DNA of 64,000 nucleotides from Eulemur rufifrons (GCF_041146395.1 NC_091008.1:7825501-7889500), one strand, 5' to 3'. Counted from the stretch's first letter, positions 14,386 through 27,200 are shown. Made by a program: numbers and translations. The notes: generated from the sequence alone by a model not told the origin.

Positions 14386-15534
14386 TACCGCAATTTATGA
14401 GAGTTTTAGGTTCTTCTCATTTCTGCAAACACTTTTTATCTTATCTTTTTAATTTTAGCTATTCTAATAGGTATATAGTAGTATCAATTATTAGAAATAA
14501 CTAATGATTTTGAACATCTTTCCCTTTGCTTATTTGTTTATTTTAGCATCTTTCTCTTTACTTATTTGCCATATGTATATCTCTTTTTTTTATAGTGGTT
14601 CACATATTTTGTCTATTTTTAAATCAAGTTTTTGTTTTCTTATTAAGTTTATACACAATATATAATTCTTTGTATATTGTGTATAATAGTCGTCTATCAG
14701 TTTTAGTGATATGCAAGTATTTCCTGCTAGTCTGTGGCTTGTCTTTTATTTCGTTTAGTGATGTCTTACAAAGAGCAGAAGTTTTAAATCAATGAAGTTC
14801 AACTTATCAGTATGTTCTGTTATGGATGCTCCCTTTGTTTGACATGTTTGAAATACATTTGTCTAATTCAAAGTCACAACGATTGTCTCCTATATCTTAT
14901 CCTAAAAGTTTTGTTGTTTTAGGTTATACATCTAAGTTTATGCTACATTTTGGGTGATTTTACTTATATATGGATATTCCCATAAGGATTCTTCACTGAA
15001 TGGCTTTTGCATCTTTGTTGAAAATCACTTGTCCATCTACGTGTGGGTCTATTCCCAGAATCCGTATCCTTTCCACCGATCTGTTTGTCTATCTTTATGT
15101 CAATCCCACACTATCTTGATTATTGTAGCTGTGTAATAAAGGTTTTCAATTTTTTTTGTTCAAAGTTCTCCAGGCTACTACAGGTCCTTTGCATTTTCAT
15201 ATGAATTTAAGAAGCAGTTGATTACTATGCACAGAAAAATACACTGAGGCTTTGATGGGGATTGTATTGAATCTATAGGTCAATTTAGAAGGAATTGGCA
15301 TTTTAAAAAATATTGAGTCTTTGAAGGCATGAGCACAATGGACCATTGATTTATGTCTTCCTTAATTTCTCTCAGCAATATTTTTATGTTTTAAATGTAC
15401 AAAAGTGTTGCCCGCTTTTTCTCAAAATTTTCATGATTTTGCTTATTTTATATTTCTAATACTATCGGACATAGTTTCACACGCAGACCCACACTCTGTC
15501 TCTCCGTCCCTCCCTCGCCCTTCCCCCCCTGTTA

Positions 15535-15858
15535 TGAAAGAATTAACCCCTTCATCTCCAGGGATGGCAAAGATTTTGTCGTCTCTGGCCAATCGTCAGT
15601 GAGCACTTGGATCGTGACCACACTGAGTGATGAGCTTAGAACCAGCATATCCTCCCCCCAGTCAAGTACAGGAATGACCACAATCCTAACTAACACCTCC
15701 ATGGCAGCCTGTGAGTGACCCACAGCCAAAGGGACCCAGCTAAGTCAGTCACATCCCACTCCCTAGTTCCCAGAAACTATGAGCTAACAAATAGCTTTTT
15801 GTAAAATTCACTAAATTTTGGAGTAAGGTGTTACATAGCGACAGGTACCTAATACAAT
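15535..15858 (+). mobile_element. MLT1-type solo LTR (ERVL-MaLR)
   Basis: The 3' part is diagnostic: CCCAGAAACTATGAGCTAAC, then CACTAAATTTTGGAGTAAGG, TGTTACATAGCGACAGGTAC, CTAATACAA. The upstream part (ATGGCAGCCTGTGAGTGACC) fits a MaLR LTR body. No internal viral genes are present. The 5' boundary is approximate. Confidence 0.75.
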
Positions 15859-16125
15859 GGTTTACATTTACACAAGTATCACCGTAACTCATATTATCTG
15901 CATAATACATTCAAATTAAAAATTACAATGTTACATTGATGTATACAAAGAGTCATTTGAACTGAATCAACCAGTTGATACAAACTAGACGAGTGATCTG
16001 TGTCATGTGTGATGCTAAAAATTACCCGTGCACTCAGCAGACATTACTATGCAACAATATCATATACGATGCAATATTTCAGTGCAATGTAGCCCAACCC
16101 GAATAATAAAAGTTACGTTTAATGT

Positions 16126-16248
16126 TACTTGCCATTAAAATTAATTAAAATGAAATAAAGTTAATAATTCTGTTGATCTGTGTCCTGTTCCACATTTCAA
16201 GTGGTCAGTTGCCACATGAGGCTAGCGGTGACCAAGGTACTAAACAGG
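16126..16248 (+). mobile_element. hAT-type DNA transposon remnant, 3' part
   Basis: AATTAATTAAAATGAAATAAAG, then CCACATTTCAAGTGGTCAGT, TGCCACATGAGGCTAGCGG, ending CTAAACAGG. It matches the far end expected for the element beginning at 12714. If they are one copy, about 2.9 kb of later repeats separate the halves. The intervening 15860-16125 is AT-rich and unassigned. Confidence 0.55.
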
Positions 16249-17259
16249 ATGGGTTTAGGATGTGTTCTGCTAGGTTAAAATATCTAATGGATAGCCTGTT
16301 AGATATGTTTATGTGATTTTTTTTTTTTTCAAGATCTCACAGCAAGACAAAGACAGATTTAGAGACTAACAGCACACCTCCTCTTTCCTCTTCAATATTA
16401 TTATGTATTAATTCAGCCAGCCGCTACTGTATTGTATATATTTGCGTGGTAATAAACTACCACCTCTGCCTCATATAGCAAAGAAGCATTTTAAATTCTT
16501 GTCAACCACAAAAAGGCAAAGTGGTCCAGGCCAAGGAAGCTCAAGGACAATGATGGACAGATGCAATTTTCAAGATTTTTCCGGTTTGGAAAGAACACAG
16601 GCAGATGTTATAGGGCTCACAAAGGCTAATATTCCATGGCAAAAAGACAATTTATCTTATTCCTCATGTTCTGCATTGCTCTTTCTGAACAAGGATTTTT
16701 TTTGCACGGGTTATGTGTCTCTCTTGTTCAGGTCAGACTTTAGAGTGCTTGTGGCATTAATTTAATAGTGAGAGAACATGCTGGAATTCTCTAATGCTAT
16801 TCACCTCTAGAAAAAAGGCAACGCATCGCAGTTTAGTTCCTTTATAGCACTGTCTTATTTGGTCAGGTAGTCATTGTATAAAGAATGCATTGTCGCTTTT
16901 TGATGTGAAAGCTGTCAAGGTAGTCTATTTGGGTCAAATCCACACGGGAAACATGAAGTTAAAAGTTGCACAATTATTTAAAAATTTTAGGACATAGAAT
17001 TTTTTTTTCATTTATTTAGCTATCAAGATTTTTTTTTTATCAAAATCTCATCATGTCCTTTGAATTTAGGCACACAAATATAGGTAAAAATTCTCTGTGG
17101 ATAGAAACAAATCAATCATAGATTTGCATATGCAATGTGACACGGAGATACCAAATTGTGAATGTATTTTATTTCACTGAGCTCAACTTGCAAAAAAGGA
17201 AACGCCCCCATTATTGTTTAATATTTAGAAATTCAAGACTTAAACTTAGTCATTTAAAA
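16249..17259. other. Unique sequence, no gene seen
   Basis: Unique DNA with short T runs. The plus frame 16442-16765 (107 codons) has no recognisable domain, and I see no splice context that would support it as an exon. Confidence 0.45.
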
Positions 17260-17270
17260 AAATAATCTCC

Positions 17271-17633
<363 letters not shown>

Positions 17634-17644
17634 AAATAATTTCC

Positions 17645-18432
17645 TTTAAATTACCTAGAAAATTAAGGGTTTCCCTCTACTACCGTTTTTTCTTCACTGC
17701 TTTGCGTGTAATCATGCATGGGAGGATGGACAGGTTTCACTGATGATTGAGGAACAGACATCCCTGCCCCGTTTCTGTCCCCTACATTTTCACAGTTAAA
17801 TTCTTTCTGGCTCCTGTGACAGGTAGCTGGACTCCTCCTAGGCCAAGGGTGTTTGCTGGAATTCTCTGGTCGCGTCCTCAGCTCTTTCCATGGTCTCCAC
17901 CCACAAGACCAACACTGTGCCTTTCTTGTTCTAAAACCATCTCTCTCTCATCTCTTCCACCAGCACTCAGCACACGGGAACTTTCTGAAATTTATAGATC
18001 TTTCCTATTGCTTCATGATTGCTCTGAGGAAAAATTCTGCAGAGTGGTATGTGAGACGTATGTCTCAGGCATTTCTTTTTCTAAATACACCATGCTACTT
18101 TTTTTTTTTTTTTCCTACTCTTTCCCTTCCTTTTGGTACATGACAACGTACCTGTAAGGCACTTCCTCCCGGAGTTCCAAAACCAGGACAGTTTTACAAG
18201 CCCTCTCTGCTTTTATTCCCCCCTCCAACTTATTTGAGATTTCTATCATCTTACTCTTTCCCTGGTCCTTAGGTTTATAGGGACTGAGGCGTTAGATACT
18301 TTCTCAGTGACTACAGCAGTGTTAACGCTAGTCTCATTCACTACGTGGTTTTCTAGCTACTTCCTTGTTAGCCTTAGCTCCTTCCTGGATTTTAAACTGT
18401 TTGCTAGAAATGATCTCTCTTTTCTGTGTGGG
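17645..18432. other. Unique sequence, no gene seen
   Basis: Pyrimidine-rich unique DNA with a T run at 18100-18113. The plus frames at 17747-18157 and 17853-18143 overlap in different phases and show no domain. I regard them as chance frames. Confidence 0.4.
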
Positions 18433-18775
18433 TTTTTTTGTTTTTTGTTTTTTTGTGTGGAGACAGAGTCTCACTCTGTCGCCCGGGCTAGAGTGCTGTG
18501 GCATCAGCCTAGCTCACAGCAACCTCCAACTCCTGGGCTCAAGCGATCCTCCTGCCTCAGCCTCCCGAGTAGCTGGGACTACAAGCATGCGCCACCATGC
18601 CTGGCTAATTTTTTCTATATATATTTTTAGCTGTCCAGATCATTTCTTTCTATTTTTAGTAGAGACAGGGTCTCGCTCTTGCTCAGGCTGGTCTCGAGCT
18701 CCTGACCTCGAGCGATCCTCCCACCTCGGCCTCCCAGAGTGCTAGGATTACAGGCGTGAGCCACTGCGCCCGACC
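18433..18775 (-). mobile_element. Lemur-type Alu SINE, reverse orientation
   Basis: Complete dimer on the minus strand. The tail (18433-18454) is T-rich with G interruptions and the body ends CCACTGCGCCCGACC. No clear target-site duplication. It faces the plus-strand Alu at 17271 across about 800 bases. Confidence 0.94.
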
Positions 18776-18782
18776 TGTCATT

Positions 18783-19090
18783 ATTCTTTATACTGCAAAA
18801 ATTTATTAAGCACCTCTGGGTGCCAGGCAGAGTTATTGGCTCTTGTTATAAAGAAAAGAATCAAATATGGTCTCTGTCTATGAGAAGATTTCAATATATT
18901 TTGAGCCATCACACATGTAATAAAGATGAGCATTGTAAATATTATAATAAATCCATGGATGAGGTTTGGTACGAGATTAAAAAAGGAAAGTCTCAAAGTT
19001 CTTTATGGGAGGGTTAGGAAATATTCTATAAGTTAGGGGATGCTTTTGCTGATCATCAAAAATAGCAACGTGTTCACTAAGAGGACTGGG
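18783..19090 (+). repeat. Ancient mammalian repeat (MIR/L2-like)
   Basis: Starts AAAATTTATTAAGCACCTCT, then GGGTGCCAGGCAGAGTTATT and ATCAAATATGGTCTCTGTCT, followed by eroded sequence. The 'TTATTGAGCACCTACTATGTG' type of opening is common to an old mammalian interspersed family that also appears at 33683. Family name uncertain. Confidence 0.5.
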
Positions 19091-20699
19091 CAGAATGTGG
19101 CGAGGAGAAAGATTTCTTAGAGCCAATTCCACGTAGGTACATAGGGAAAACCTTCCTCTTTAGAATAGAAGTTTGGTGGCAGAAACAAACTCATGGTTAG
19201 GTCCAAAGGCTTATCGAAATACCACCCCTTAATTTTTTACAAGCCAGGAGAGAAATCAATATTTGAATTTAGTATTTCTACCAGACCTTTCTTTTTTCTA
19301 AAATCTTTGATTTTCTTCATTCTATTTACTTTACTTTGCTGGGGCCACAGAAGCAATTAAGACAAAAATAATAATCAGTGAGTCAGGATAGAACTTCTGC
19401 ACTCAGGCGAGTGACAAGAAAACACCAGACTGTAGGAATCATCCTTATGAAACGAATATTCCTGCAGCAAATTATAAATCGAATATGTTTGAATCTGCTC
19501 CTGCCGTCCGCAGTTCTGTTCTGATTTCCTTGCATGAGTTTTTGAGAGAGAAATGTAGGAATGGTATAAACTAGAATTACCACCATTAACATTACTCCTT
19601 TTTCCTATGTTTCAATCTTTTAAAGAAATATATGCAAGAAAGCTTTTATTTCTAACCTGTATTATGAAGATTAAATATGTATTCCTGAGTATTACCAAGG
19701 GTAAGAGAGAGGGCAAAGCCTGTTTACGTAAATGAGCTAGTTGTTTCCCTTGTTTTTTGTCTGCTCATTGGCATTGCCTCATGGTGACTTCCACCCTACA
19801 CACATAAGCACACACATGCACAGACACGCATGCATACACACTTCAACCCAGAGAATAAGAACATGTCAGACATCCTTGATTAATTGGCTGCAACTAAATA
19901 CTTAACTTAAACCTTTGCCAGGAATTGGGAAAGAGAAGGAGGGAAATATTAGGGATTGCAGTTTTAATTTGTGAAAAATCTTTCTGCTTGCTCTAAGTCA
20001 CAGTGAAGAATGGAAGAGAATCCTGCTATGAAAACTGGGTTTTGTGTGACTGACACACGCTGCATTTTTAATAACACAGACTGAAATGCATTATTCAGAA
20101 TCCACCGTTGTCCAGCAACTCAGCTCTCCCATAGATCTTCATGCTTCTAGTGAGTCTGTTGTCTGCAAAAATTCAGATTCTTTTTGTGATCAGTACTAGT
20201 GACCAAGACACTCTTTATTTGCCCCAGTAAAATGTACTGAGCTCTAACTAGGGATTCTAATATTATATTTTCATTGATCAGATAATTATGAATCAGTATT
20301 TAGCGTGAGCTAGCTCAATAAATATACAAATATGTCCATTTTTATTTTGATTTTTTTCCTTTGATGGCTGAGAATAACATTACATTTACAAAAGAGAAGC
20401 ATTCTATTTCAGGGAACAATGTATAAGTATAAATATTACTTCTACAGTTTTATCAATTCTTGAAGCTCAGGGATGGTACATTGAGAGATGATGTTATTTA
20501 TTGTTGTTCATCTCCTAACTTATATAGTCTTTGCTTTTCAGGATCAAATGTATATATTTAAAAGCAACTAGAATATCAGAGTTTAATGTTATGGTTAGGA
20601 GGGCAAAGGCTAGAACCGGGTCAATAGCCTCTGCCTTTCTAAAATTGAGTTTTTCATATACAGACATTAGAACAATCATATAAAACCTGTAAATATTAC
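19091..20699. other. Unique sequence with a degenerate CA-rich tract
   Basis: Unique DNA. At 19796-19842 there is an impure CA/CATG tract (CACATAAGCACACACATGCA and similar). No gene, RNA gene or recognised interspersed element otherwise. Confidence 0.45.
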
Positions 20700-20870
20700 T
20701 CAAGGACCAACTAAACTATCTGACCATCATTTTCTTCGTCTGTAAAAGAGGGATTATATCATCCCTACTGCAAAGATTCCTATGAGATTCGAATGAGATA
20801 ATGTAAATATATATGCCTCATATATGATACTGTAAAGCACTGTACAAGAGTAAGTTTTGTAATTATTCTT
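20700..20870 (+). repeat. MIR SINE
   Basis: CATCATTTTCTTCGTCTGTA, AAAGAGGGATTATATCATCC, ATTCGAATGAGATAATGTAA and AAAGCACTGTACAAG match the 3' half of a tRNA-derived MIR in sense orientation. Pan-mammalian and diverged. Confidence 0.75.
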
Positions 20871-21194
20871 TCCTATATTTTCATTTTTATTTTGAAATAT
20901 CTGCTCCCATCACTTTAAAGCATGCTTTCCAGATCAACATTTGCAATGATTAACTGTCAGTATCTTACACTTCAATGTTGCTTCCATATATTTGCTAGGG
21001 TGTTCAATCTAAACTCTTGCAGAACCAATGTATTAAAAACAGTTAAGTAAAATAATAAGCGTGGCTTAGTACATGTCTTGCATTAGACATAGATCTCCTA
21101 CCAGGATAATGTGATCTACAAACTGTATGCCTGTGGTATCTAATATTTAATATTCCTGCTGCTTCTTATCCAAGAGTGACCTCTCTAGGTTGAT

Positions 21195-21290
21195 CTGTAA
21201 TTAAGACAATAGTTCCTACACCATGGGGTTGCACAGAAAAAATAAGATAGTATATGCAAAATGCTTAGTGCAAATCTGAATGAAGCCTGC
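21195..21290 (+). repeat. MIR SINE fragment
   Basis: AGTTCCTACACCATGGGGTT, then AATAAGATAGTATATGCAAA and ATGCTTAGTGCAAATCTG match the core and 3' part of MIR. Short and eroded. Confidence 0.55.
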
Positions 21291-21558
21291 TGAGGTATCT
21301 TTAGTGTATGGGAGTACAGTATTAGTAAATGGTAATATGCTAGCACCAAGCATTTGGCCTCAAAAAGTACTATGCAAAAAGTTTAAAAAGAGAAAGCCTT
21401 ATAAAGATGATAGGGGTTGTGTTTAAGTTGATTAATCAAAAGTCTTGTGTATTTTTTTTTCTTTGTTTAGGATACCATACGATAAAGAATATTTTTTTCC
21501 AGAGAAATAATTATTTCAACCATGAGTAAAACTCTCTGCTTGTTTTATTCCTATCTAG

Positions 21559-21636
21559 AAACCAATATATGAAGATGGAGCAGTCAACACAACAAAGGAC
21601 AGAGGAGGAAGACAAGGAGAGAAACAGGAGGCAAAG
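21559..21636 (+). other. Candidate 78-base exon with canonical splice signals
   Basis: Preceded by a pyrimidine-rich acceptor (CTTGTTTTATTCCTATCTAG) and followed by a strong donor (CAAAG|GTAGGG). The 78-base interval is an exact multiple of three and is open in two phases: one begins KPIYEDGAVNTTKDR, another NQYMKMEQSTQQRTEEEDK. It is purine-rich (GGAGGAAGACAAGGAGAG), like exonic splicing enhancers. I do not recognise a protein family. It could be a cassette exon of a large host gene, a lncRNA exon or chance. Purine-rich DNA easily stays open in two frames. Confidence 0.25.
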
Positions 21637-21857
21637 GTAGGGACACCATGCGGCCATGAGAGCACAGTGCTGTGTGACATGGGAGGCTGGCCCTCCCTCT
21701 CCACTCCCAACACCTTTCATTCACTCTTCCCAGTGGGAAAGAAAGTGGAAAACAAAAGTTTCTCGAAATACCAATCCAATTTTTTTTAATGTTTAATTCT
21801 TATGTATACTTCTATCCCTCTCTTTGCTCACTCCATCCTCCAAAGAAAACACACACA

Positions 21858-22047
21858 AGCCAGGCAAGGTGGCTAGTGGCTGTAGTCCCAAATACTCAGG
21901 AGGCTTAGGTGGGAGGGTCGCTTGAGCCCAGGAGTTTGAGGCTGTGGTGTGCCATGAGCGTGCTTGTGAGTGGCCTATGCACTCCAACCTGGGCATCACA
22001 GAGAGATCCCAGTCCTATCTCTAAAAGAAAAAAAAGAAAAAAAGAAA
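21858..22047 (+). mobile_element. Free Alu monomer (FLAM-like)
   Basis: Single 7SL arm: AAGCCAGGCAAGGTGGCTAG, AGGTGGGAGGGTCGCTTGAG, AGGCTGTGGTGTGCCATGAG, GCACTCCAACCTGGGCATCA, with an A-rich tail containing G. Older than the dimeric Alus. An overlapping minus frame (21905-22138) is an artefact. Confidence 0.75.
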
Positions 22048-22073
22048 ACACACACACACACACACATACACAC
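22048..22073. repeat. (CA)n microsatellite
   Basis: CA units grown from the A-rich tail of the preceding monomer, ending CACATACACAC. Confidence 0.9.
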
Positions 22074-22074
22074 T

Positions 22075-23754
22075 CCCATATGTTGTTCCCAGTGTCGCCT
22101 AATTGAAAATTATAGCTAAAAATTACAGCTAAATTCATTAACCAGTAGATATTTCACTGGGTTGATTAAGTTTGTATATTTTGGATATAAACAACTATGT
22201 ATATAATTTGCTGGGAAAATAGGCTAAGAGACGTGAAAGGTTTCAGGGGTTTTGCAGGGCTTTGCCTTGGAGGAATCTGTGGGTGCCTTAGTTCACAGAC
22301 TAGAAGCTGCTCCCATCAAAGGAGGCATTGTCAGAGGACGTTTGCAAAGCAACGTTCCTTCAAAGCTGCCAGCCATTGCCTTGAGGTTTTCTGCACAGCA
22401 GAAGCTTGGTTTGGGCCCTGGCTGAGAAGCTCATTAAAATGCCTGCCCAGCAGATAACGTGCAGCTGGAACTATCTTATACTTCAAGGCTATTCCTGCTT
22501 CACTCCTGACCACCTGTCTCTGTATTTAGAGAGATAGATTACAGTAGTACACAGACTCAGTGTTCCTACTTTATACATTTTTATCTTTAATTTGTATGCT
22601 CAGCTAGGTCTGTTTCTAACTTACCGTTTAACATGTTTATCTTAGAATAATTTTGTAACCGTCTATTCTTGTAGGCAGAATTAGGTAAGGGTCCCTTGAA
22701 ATCTTTGGGGAGCCTAGAAACCTCAACAAATGGGCTGTACACATAATTTTTTAACCAACGACAACTATTTGCTGTAACAATAAGTACTGATGTGGGATTT
22801 CACTCGGGGACTCACAGCTCACGGGAATGCTGGAGGACCCCTGACTCCCCCATCACTTTAAACTGCACTTTGTCTCTGTCTCTGTTATTTCTCTGTCTCT
22901 ATGATTTCTAAATCTCTTGCCATGATCCTGCCTGGGACCTGTTTTGCTGGGAGAGTAGCTAACTCCCGACATAAGTAGTGCTATACATAATTTTTAAATA
23001 ACTATATTTATCCATGCAAATTATAAACAGTTTTTTATCCTAAGTGATTAAAATATAAAAAGTAGTGCAAAGAATCTTAAAATGTTGATGCATATAGACA
23101 TTATTTTATGCCAGTGGAATTCGGGTATTTTCTCAAATTTTAAACATCTCTTGGCGATTGCTGCCTTTTGGGGGGCATAAACAGAATTTCTTCAGTAACT
23201 TGGCTCTCCTTTTCACCTCATGGTAGTAAATAAAAATTATAGGGTGTTCAAAGGTGAGCAGAGAAGTTACTCGTCCCTGAAATAATAAATATTTCAAATA
23301 TATTTGGCTGAAAGAATGATATGATTTTTTAATATTGGGCTGGAAATACTGAGATAAATTTGTTGAAGAAAATGAGAAAGATAAATTCTATAAGTTAGAT
23401 TTTCTAGTCTTTGCAACTCCAAATTAATAGCATGCCATTCAATGTAATTGCTCCCTTGGAGTTTCTAAAGAAAAAACATCTTTCATAGTGGGATTTTTTT
23501 TTTTTTAATTTTCATCGCTCATAATTAACCTTTTAACTGCATTTACACAGTGAATCAAAGTGTACAATGCAATATTTCAATTGTGATTTTGGGTGTGATA
23601 AATTTAAAATCTCCCCAGAGGCTTCTCCTTCTTGGTTATAATTTCTATCTCCTCATAATTTGCAAAGTGAAGTGGGAAAATGAAAACATATAATCCACAG
23701 TTTATGTAACTATAGTACAATATCAGAACCAGAAAACTGACGTTAATATAAAGT
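22075..23754. other. Unique sequence with an LTR-like patch
   Basis: Mostly unique. At about 22780-22985 there is a patch with GATTTCACTCGGGGACTCAC, CCCCCATCACTTTAAACTGC and ACTTTGTCTCTGTCTCTG. It resembles a retroviral LTR U3/R composition but lacks a clear terminal repeat, so I do not call an LTR. No gene seen. Confidence 0.3.
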
Positions 23755-24790
23755 GTTGTATACAAGATTGTTCCTATCTCTCCACATCCTCGCCAGCATT
23801 TGTTGCTTTGGGATTTTTTGATAAAGGCCAGTCTTACTGGAGTTAGGTGATATCTCACTGTGGGTTTGATTTGCATTCATACACTGCTGGTGGGACTGCA
23901 AATTAGTGCAACCTCTGTGGAAAAGAATATGGAGATACGTCAACTTTTCTCTATTCAGTATTATGTTGGTTGTGGGTTTGTCATGTATGGATTTTATTAT
24001 TTTGAGCAATGTTCCTTCTATGCCTAGTTTGTTGAGGTTTTTTTTATAATGAAGTTATGTTGTATTTTATTGAATCCTTTTTCTGTATTTATTGAGATGA
24101 TCATATGGTCTTTGTTTTGACTTCTGTTTATGTGGTTAATCACATTTATTAATTTACATATATTGAATCAGCCTTGTATCCCTAGGATGAAACTCACTTG
24201 ATCATGGTGAATTATCTTTCTGATGTACTGTAGAATTCGGTTTGATAGCATTTTGCTTAGGATTTTTGCTCGTAAGGGATATTGGTGTATACTTTTCTTT
24301 TTTAGTTGTGTCCTTTCCTGGCTTTGAGATCAAAATGACACTGGCTTTATAGAATGGGTTATGGAGAATTTCCTCCTTCTTGATGTAATGGTACAATTTC
24401 AGTAGAATGAAAGTCACTTCTTTTTGGTAGGTCTGCTAGAATTAGACTGTGAATCTATCTGGTTCTGGGCTTTTTCTTTCTTGGCAGATTTTTTTTTTTT
24501 TTTTTTTTTTACTATTTCAATCTCTCTAGTCATTATTGGTCTGCTCGGGATTTCTGTTTCTTCCTGATTCAGATTTGGAAGGTTGTATGTTTCTAAAAAT
24601 TTATTCATTTCCTCTAGGTTTTCTAGTTTGTGTATATAGAGGTTTTCATAGTAGTCACAGATGATATTTTGTGTTTCTGTGATAGCAGTTGTAATGTCTC
24701 CTTTTTCATTTCTGATTGAGCTTATTTGTGTCCTTCCTCTTCTATTTCTGGTTAATCTGGCTAGTGGTCTATAAGCTTTCATATCTCTGG
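23755..24790 (-). mobile_element. Rearranged LINE-1 fragment
   Basis: Three segments. 23755-23875 is LINE-1 in minus orientation (CTCCACATCCTCGCCAGCAT, TTAGGTGATATCTCACTG). 23876-23940 is plus orientation (ACACTGCTGGTGGGACTGCA, AACCTCTGTGGAAAAGAA). 23941-24790 returns to minus and covers ORF2 (plus-strand reading GAGATGATCATATGGTCTTT). The minus frames 24202-24417 and 24414-24782 are ORF2 pieces ([20 protein letters not shown]) broken by stops. Non-functional. Confidence 0.85.
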
Positions 24791-25640
24791 GATAGGTGCA
24801 ATTACCAGGTTATTATGAAAAGTATATTTTCAGTTCTTTAAGAAATTGCCAAAAGTATTTTCCAGAGTGGCTGTACAATATTATATTTCCACCAGCAAAG
24901 TATGACAGATCCAGTTTTTCCACACTCTTGTCAGCATTTGATAGTTTTTAACTTTGTAAAAAAAAATTAGCTGTTTTAATAGGTACATAATGATAACATA
25001 TTGTGGTCTTAATTTGCAATTCTGTGGTGATGTTAAACATATTTTTATATGCTTATTGGCTATCTATATATGCCTTTTAGTGAAGGTCTCTTCATGGCTT
25101 TGTCTATTTAAAATTTGAATTATTTTTACTATTGAGTTTGAGATTTCTTTGTGCAATTTAGACATGAGTCTTTTAATAGATATGTTATTTGCAAATATTT
25201 ATCCATGTATGTTGGTGGTCTTTTAATCCTATTTATTAGATCTTTCATAGAGAAATGTTTTTATTTTGATGCAGTCTAATTTGTCAATTTTTTCTTTTCT
25301 GGATCATGTTGTTGATATCATATTTCAAAATCTTTACCAAGACTTAGGTCCCAAATATTGTTTTGTATTTATTCTTCTAACCATTCTATATTTTGATGTA
25401 TTACATTGAAATCTATAATTAATTTGACATAATTTTTAATAAGATGTGATATTTATGTCAACCTCCATTTTTATAAAAAAAAATCTATGGATATCCACTA
25501 GCTCTGGCATCATTTGGTGACAAAGCTATCCTTCCTCCACTAAATTCCTTTAGAAACTTTGTAAAAATTCAGTTGGACATACTTCTAGTATGTTGTTTCT
25601 GCGTTATTTATTCTGCACCATTTATCTACGTCCCTCCACC
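24791..25640 (-). mobile_element. Old LINE-1 (L1M-type) fragment
   Basis: More diverged than its left neighbour. Plus-strand readings include TCCACACTCTTGTCAGCATT, GCTGTTTTAATAGGTACATA, TTCTTTTCTGGATCATGTTG and AATTTGTCAATTTTTTCTTT, typical of the ORF2 C-terminal region and 3' UTR of old L1 read in reverse. The younger LINE-1 to the left may have landed in this copy. Confidence 0.75.
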
Positions 25641-25867
25641 AAGATTCAGCGGTGAAAACATTGAGGCATCATGTTCCTTAGGAAGAAGCAACAATATTTG
25701 ATGATCCGTCAAAGATTTAAGCCTTTGCACTCCTTTGCACCTTTGAACATGTGCCCTAATCCCGTTTACTGGGGCACATTCCTCATCCCTCGACTCAAAA
25801 TCAATCTCCAATGTCAGCTCCTGCATGAAGCCTTTCCTTCTGCATTCAGGAGATTCAATCATCCTCT

Positions 25868-26215
25868 CTTTTTAAAAATCACTTTATTGAGGTCGGATCG
25901 ACGTGCCCAAAACTATACATATTTCGCGTATATAACTTGATGAGTTTGGAGATAAGTATAACCCCCATGAAAGCATCACCTCCATCCATTCCATAAACCC
26001 ACCCATAATCTCCAAACGTTTTCCCCCTCCCTCTTTATTATTATTTTTTTGTGACAAGAGCAATTACCATAATATCTACTCTCTTAGCAAAATGTCGAGT
26101 ATATAATACAGTACTGTTAACTACGGGCAATTTGTTGCACCGTAGCTCACTAGGATTGATTCATTTCATATAGCTGAAACTTCGTGCTCTTTGTTTCCTG
26201 GATGTTTTCACAGTA
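25868..26215 (-). mobile_element. Old LINE-1 3' UTR fragment
   Basis: AAATCACTTTATTGAGGTCG, then GATGAGTTTGGAGATAAGTA, GAAAGCATCACCTCCATCC, TACAGTACTGTTAACTACGG and TTCATATAGCTGAAACTTCG: the antisense terminal region of L1ME/L1MC-type elements. It keeps several CpGs. Confidence 0.7.
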
Positions 26216-26705
26216 AATATTTTGCTCACACCTCTGCGTTAATAGGTCTCATCATAGTGATACGATCTCTAAACGTGCATTACCCCGATACTCCTTTAGT
26301 GCCGAGACACCCATTCTCACAGCTGCAGGAATGTTTGCTTGTTGACAACTTGCAACCGTGTCCCTCTCTGAGAATTGCTCTCAGCTGAATGACACCGCCT
26401 TGCCTTCTTCCCAAGAGCATCCTGCGTCCAATGCTTGCTTGGTGCAGGTGTACAAAGACCTGGCCCGTTGGCTCCGACCGGATGTAACTCTGTAGGGACA
26501 TCAGAGCTCTCTGGGGGACTGGCCGAGTTTGCTGTTGCAACTATACTGTTCCGCAGTTTTAACCAGAGTCCTATCTAATAAATCCGATGTTTACAAATCT
26601 CAGTTAACACAAAGAAATTGAACTTTGCTATGTGACTGGATTTACCATTGGACTCCGTGTTATTGGAAGGAAAAGATAATTTCCATTTTCCTACAGAATA
26701 ACTAC
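26216..26705. other. Unassigned sequence, possibly an old LTR
   Basis: CAAAGACCTGGCCCGTTGGC, GATGTAACTCTGTAGGGACA, CTGTTGCAACTATACTGTTC and TCCTATCTAATAAATCC suggest an ERV-type LTR end with a polyadenylation-like AATAAA. I cannot name a family or define termini. Frames on both strands (26191-26388, 26280-26540) are not supported as genes. Confidence 0.3.

Positions 26706-27200
<495 letters not shown>

Larger units (their letters stand above)
13765..15475 (-). mobile_element. Ancient LINE-1 (L1M-type) on the minus strand, interrupted twice
   Basis: The minus strand carries the 3' UTR (CTATTGAGGGAAAGTGAACA side) and then ORF2. Diagnostic plus-strand readings are TTGATTATTGTAGCTGTGTA (15117), GATGGGGATTGTATTGAATC (15254) and TTCTCTCAGCAATATTTTTA (15367). 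It is split by a hAT copy (13978-14157) and a plus-oriented LINE-1 tail (14255-14385). Heavily mutated fossil. Confidence 0.85.

Noticed and set aside
14650..14685. 13-base perfect inverted repeat with 10-base loop
   Set aside because: Real, but AT-only in character and inside a decayed LINE-1; most likely chance.
22780..22985. Possible retroviral LTR
   Set aside because: Composition is suggestive, but no TG...CA termini, polyadenylation signal or second copy could be defined.
24202..24782. Minus frames resembling reverse transcriptase
   Set aside because: LINE-1 ORF2 remnants with stops and frameshifts; kept as a mobile element, not as a gene.
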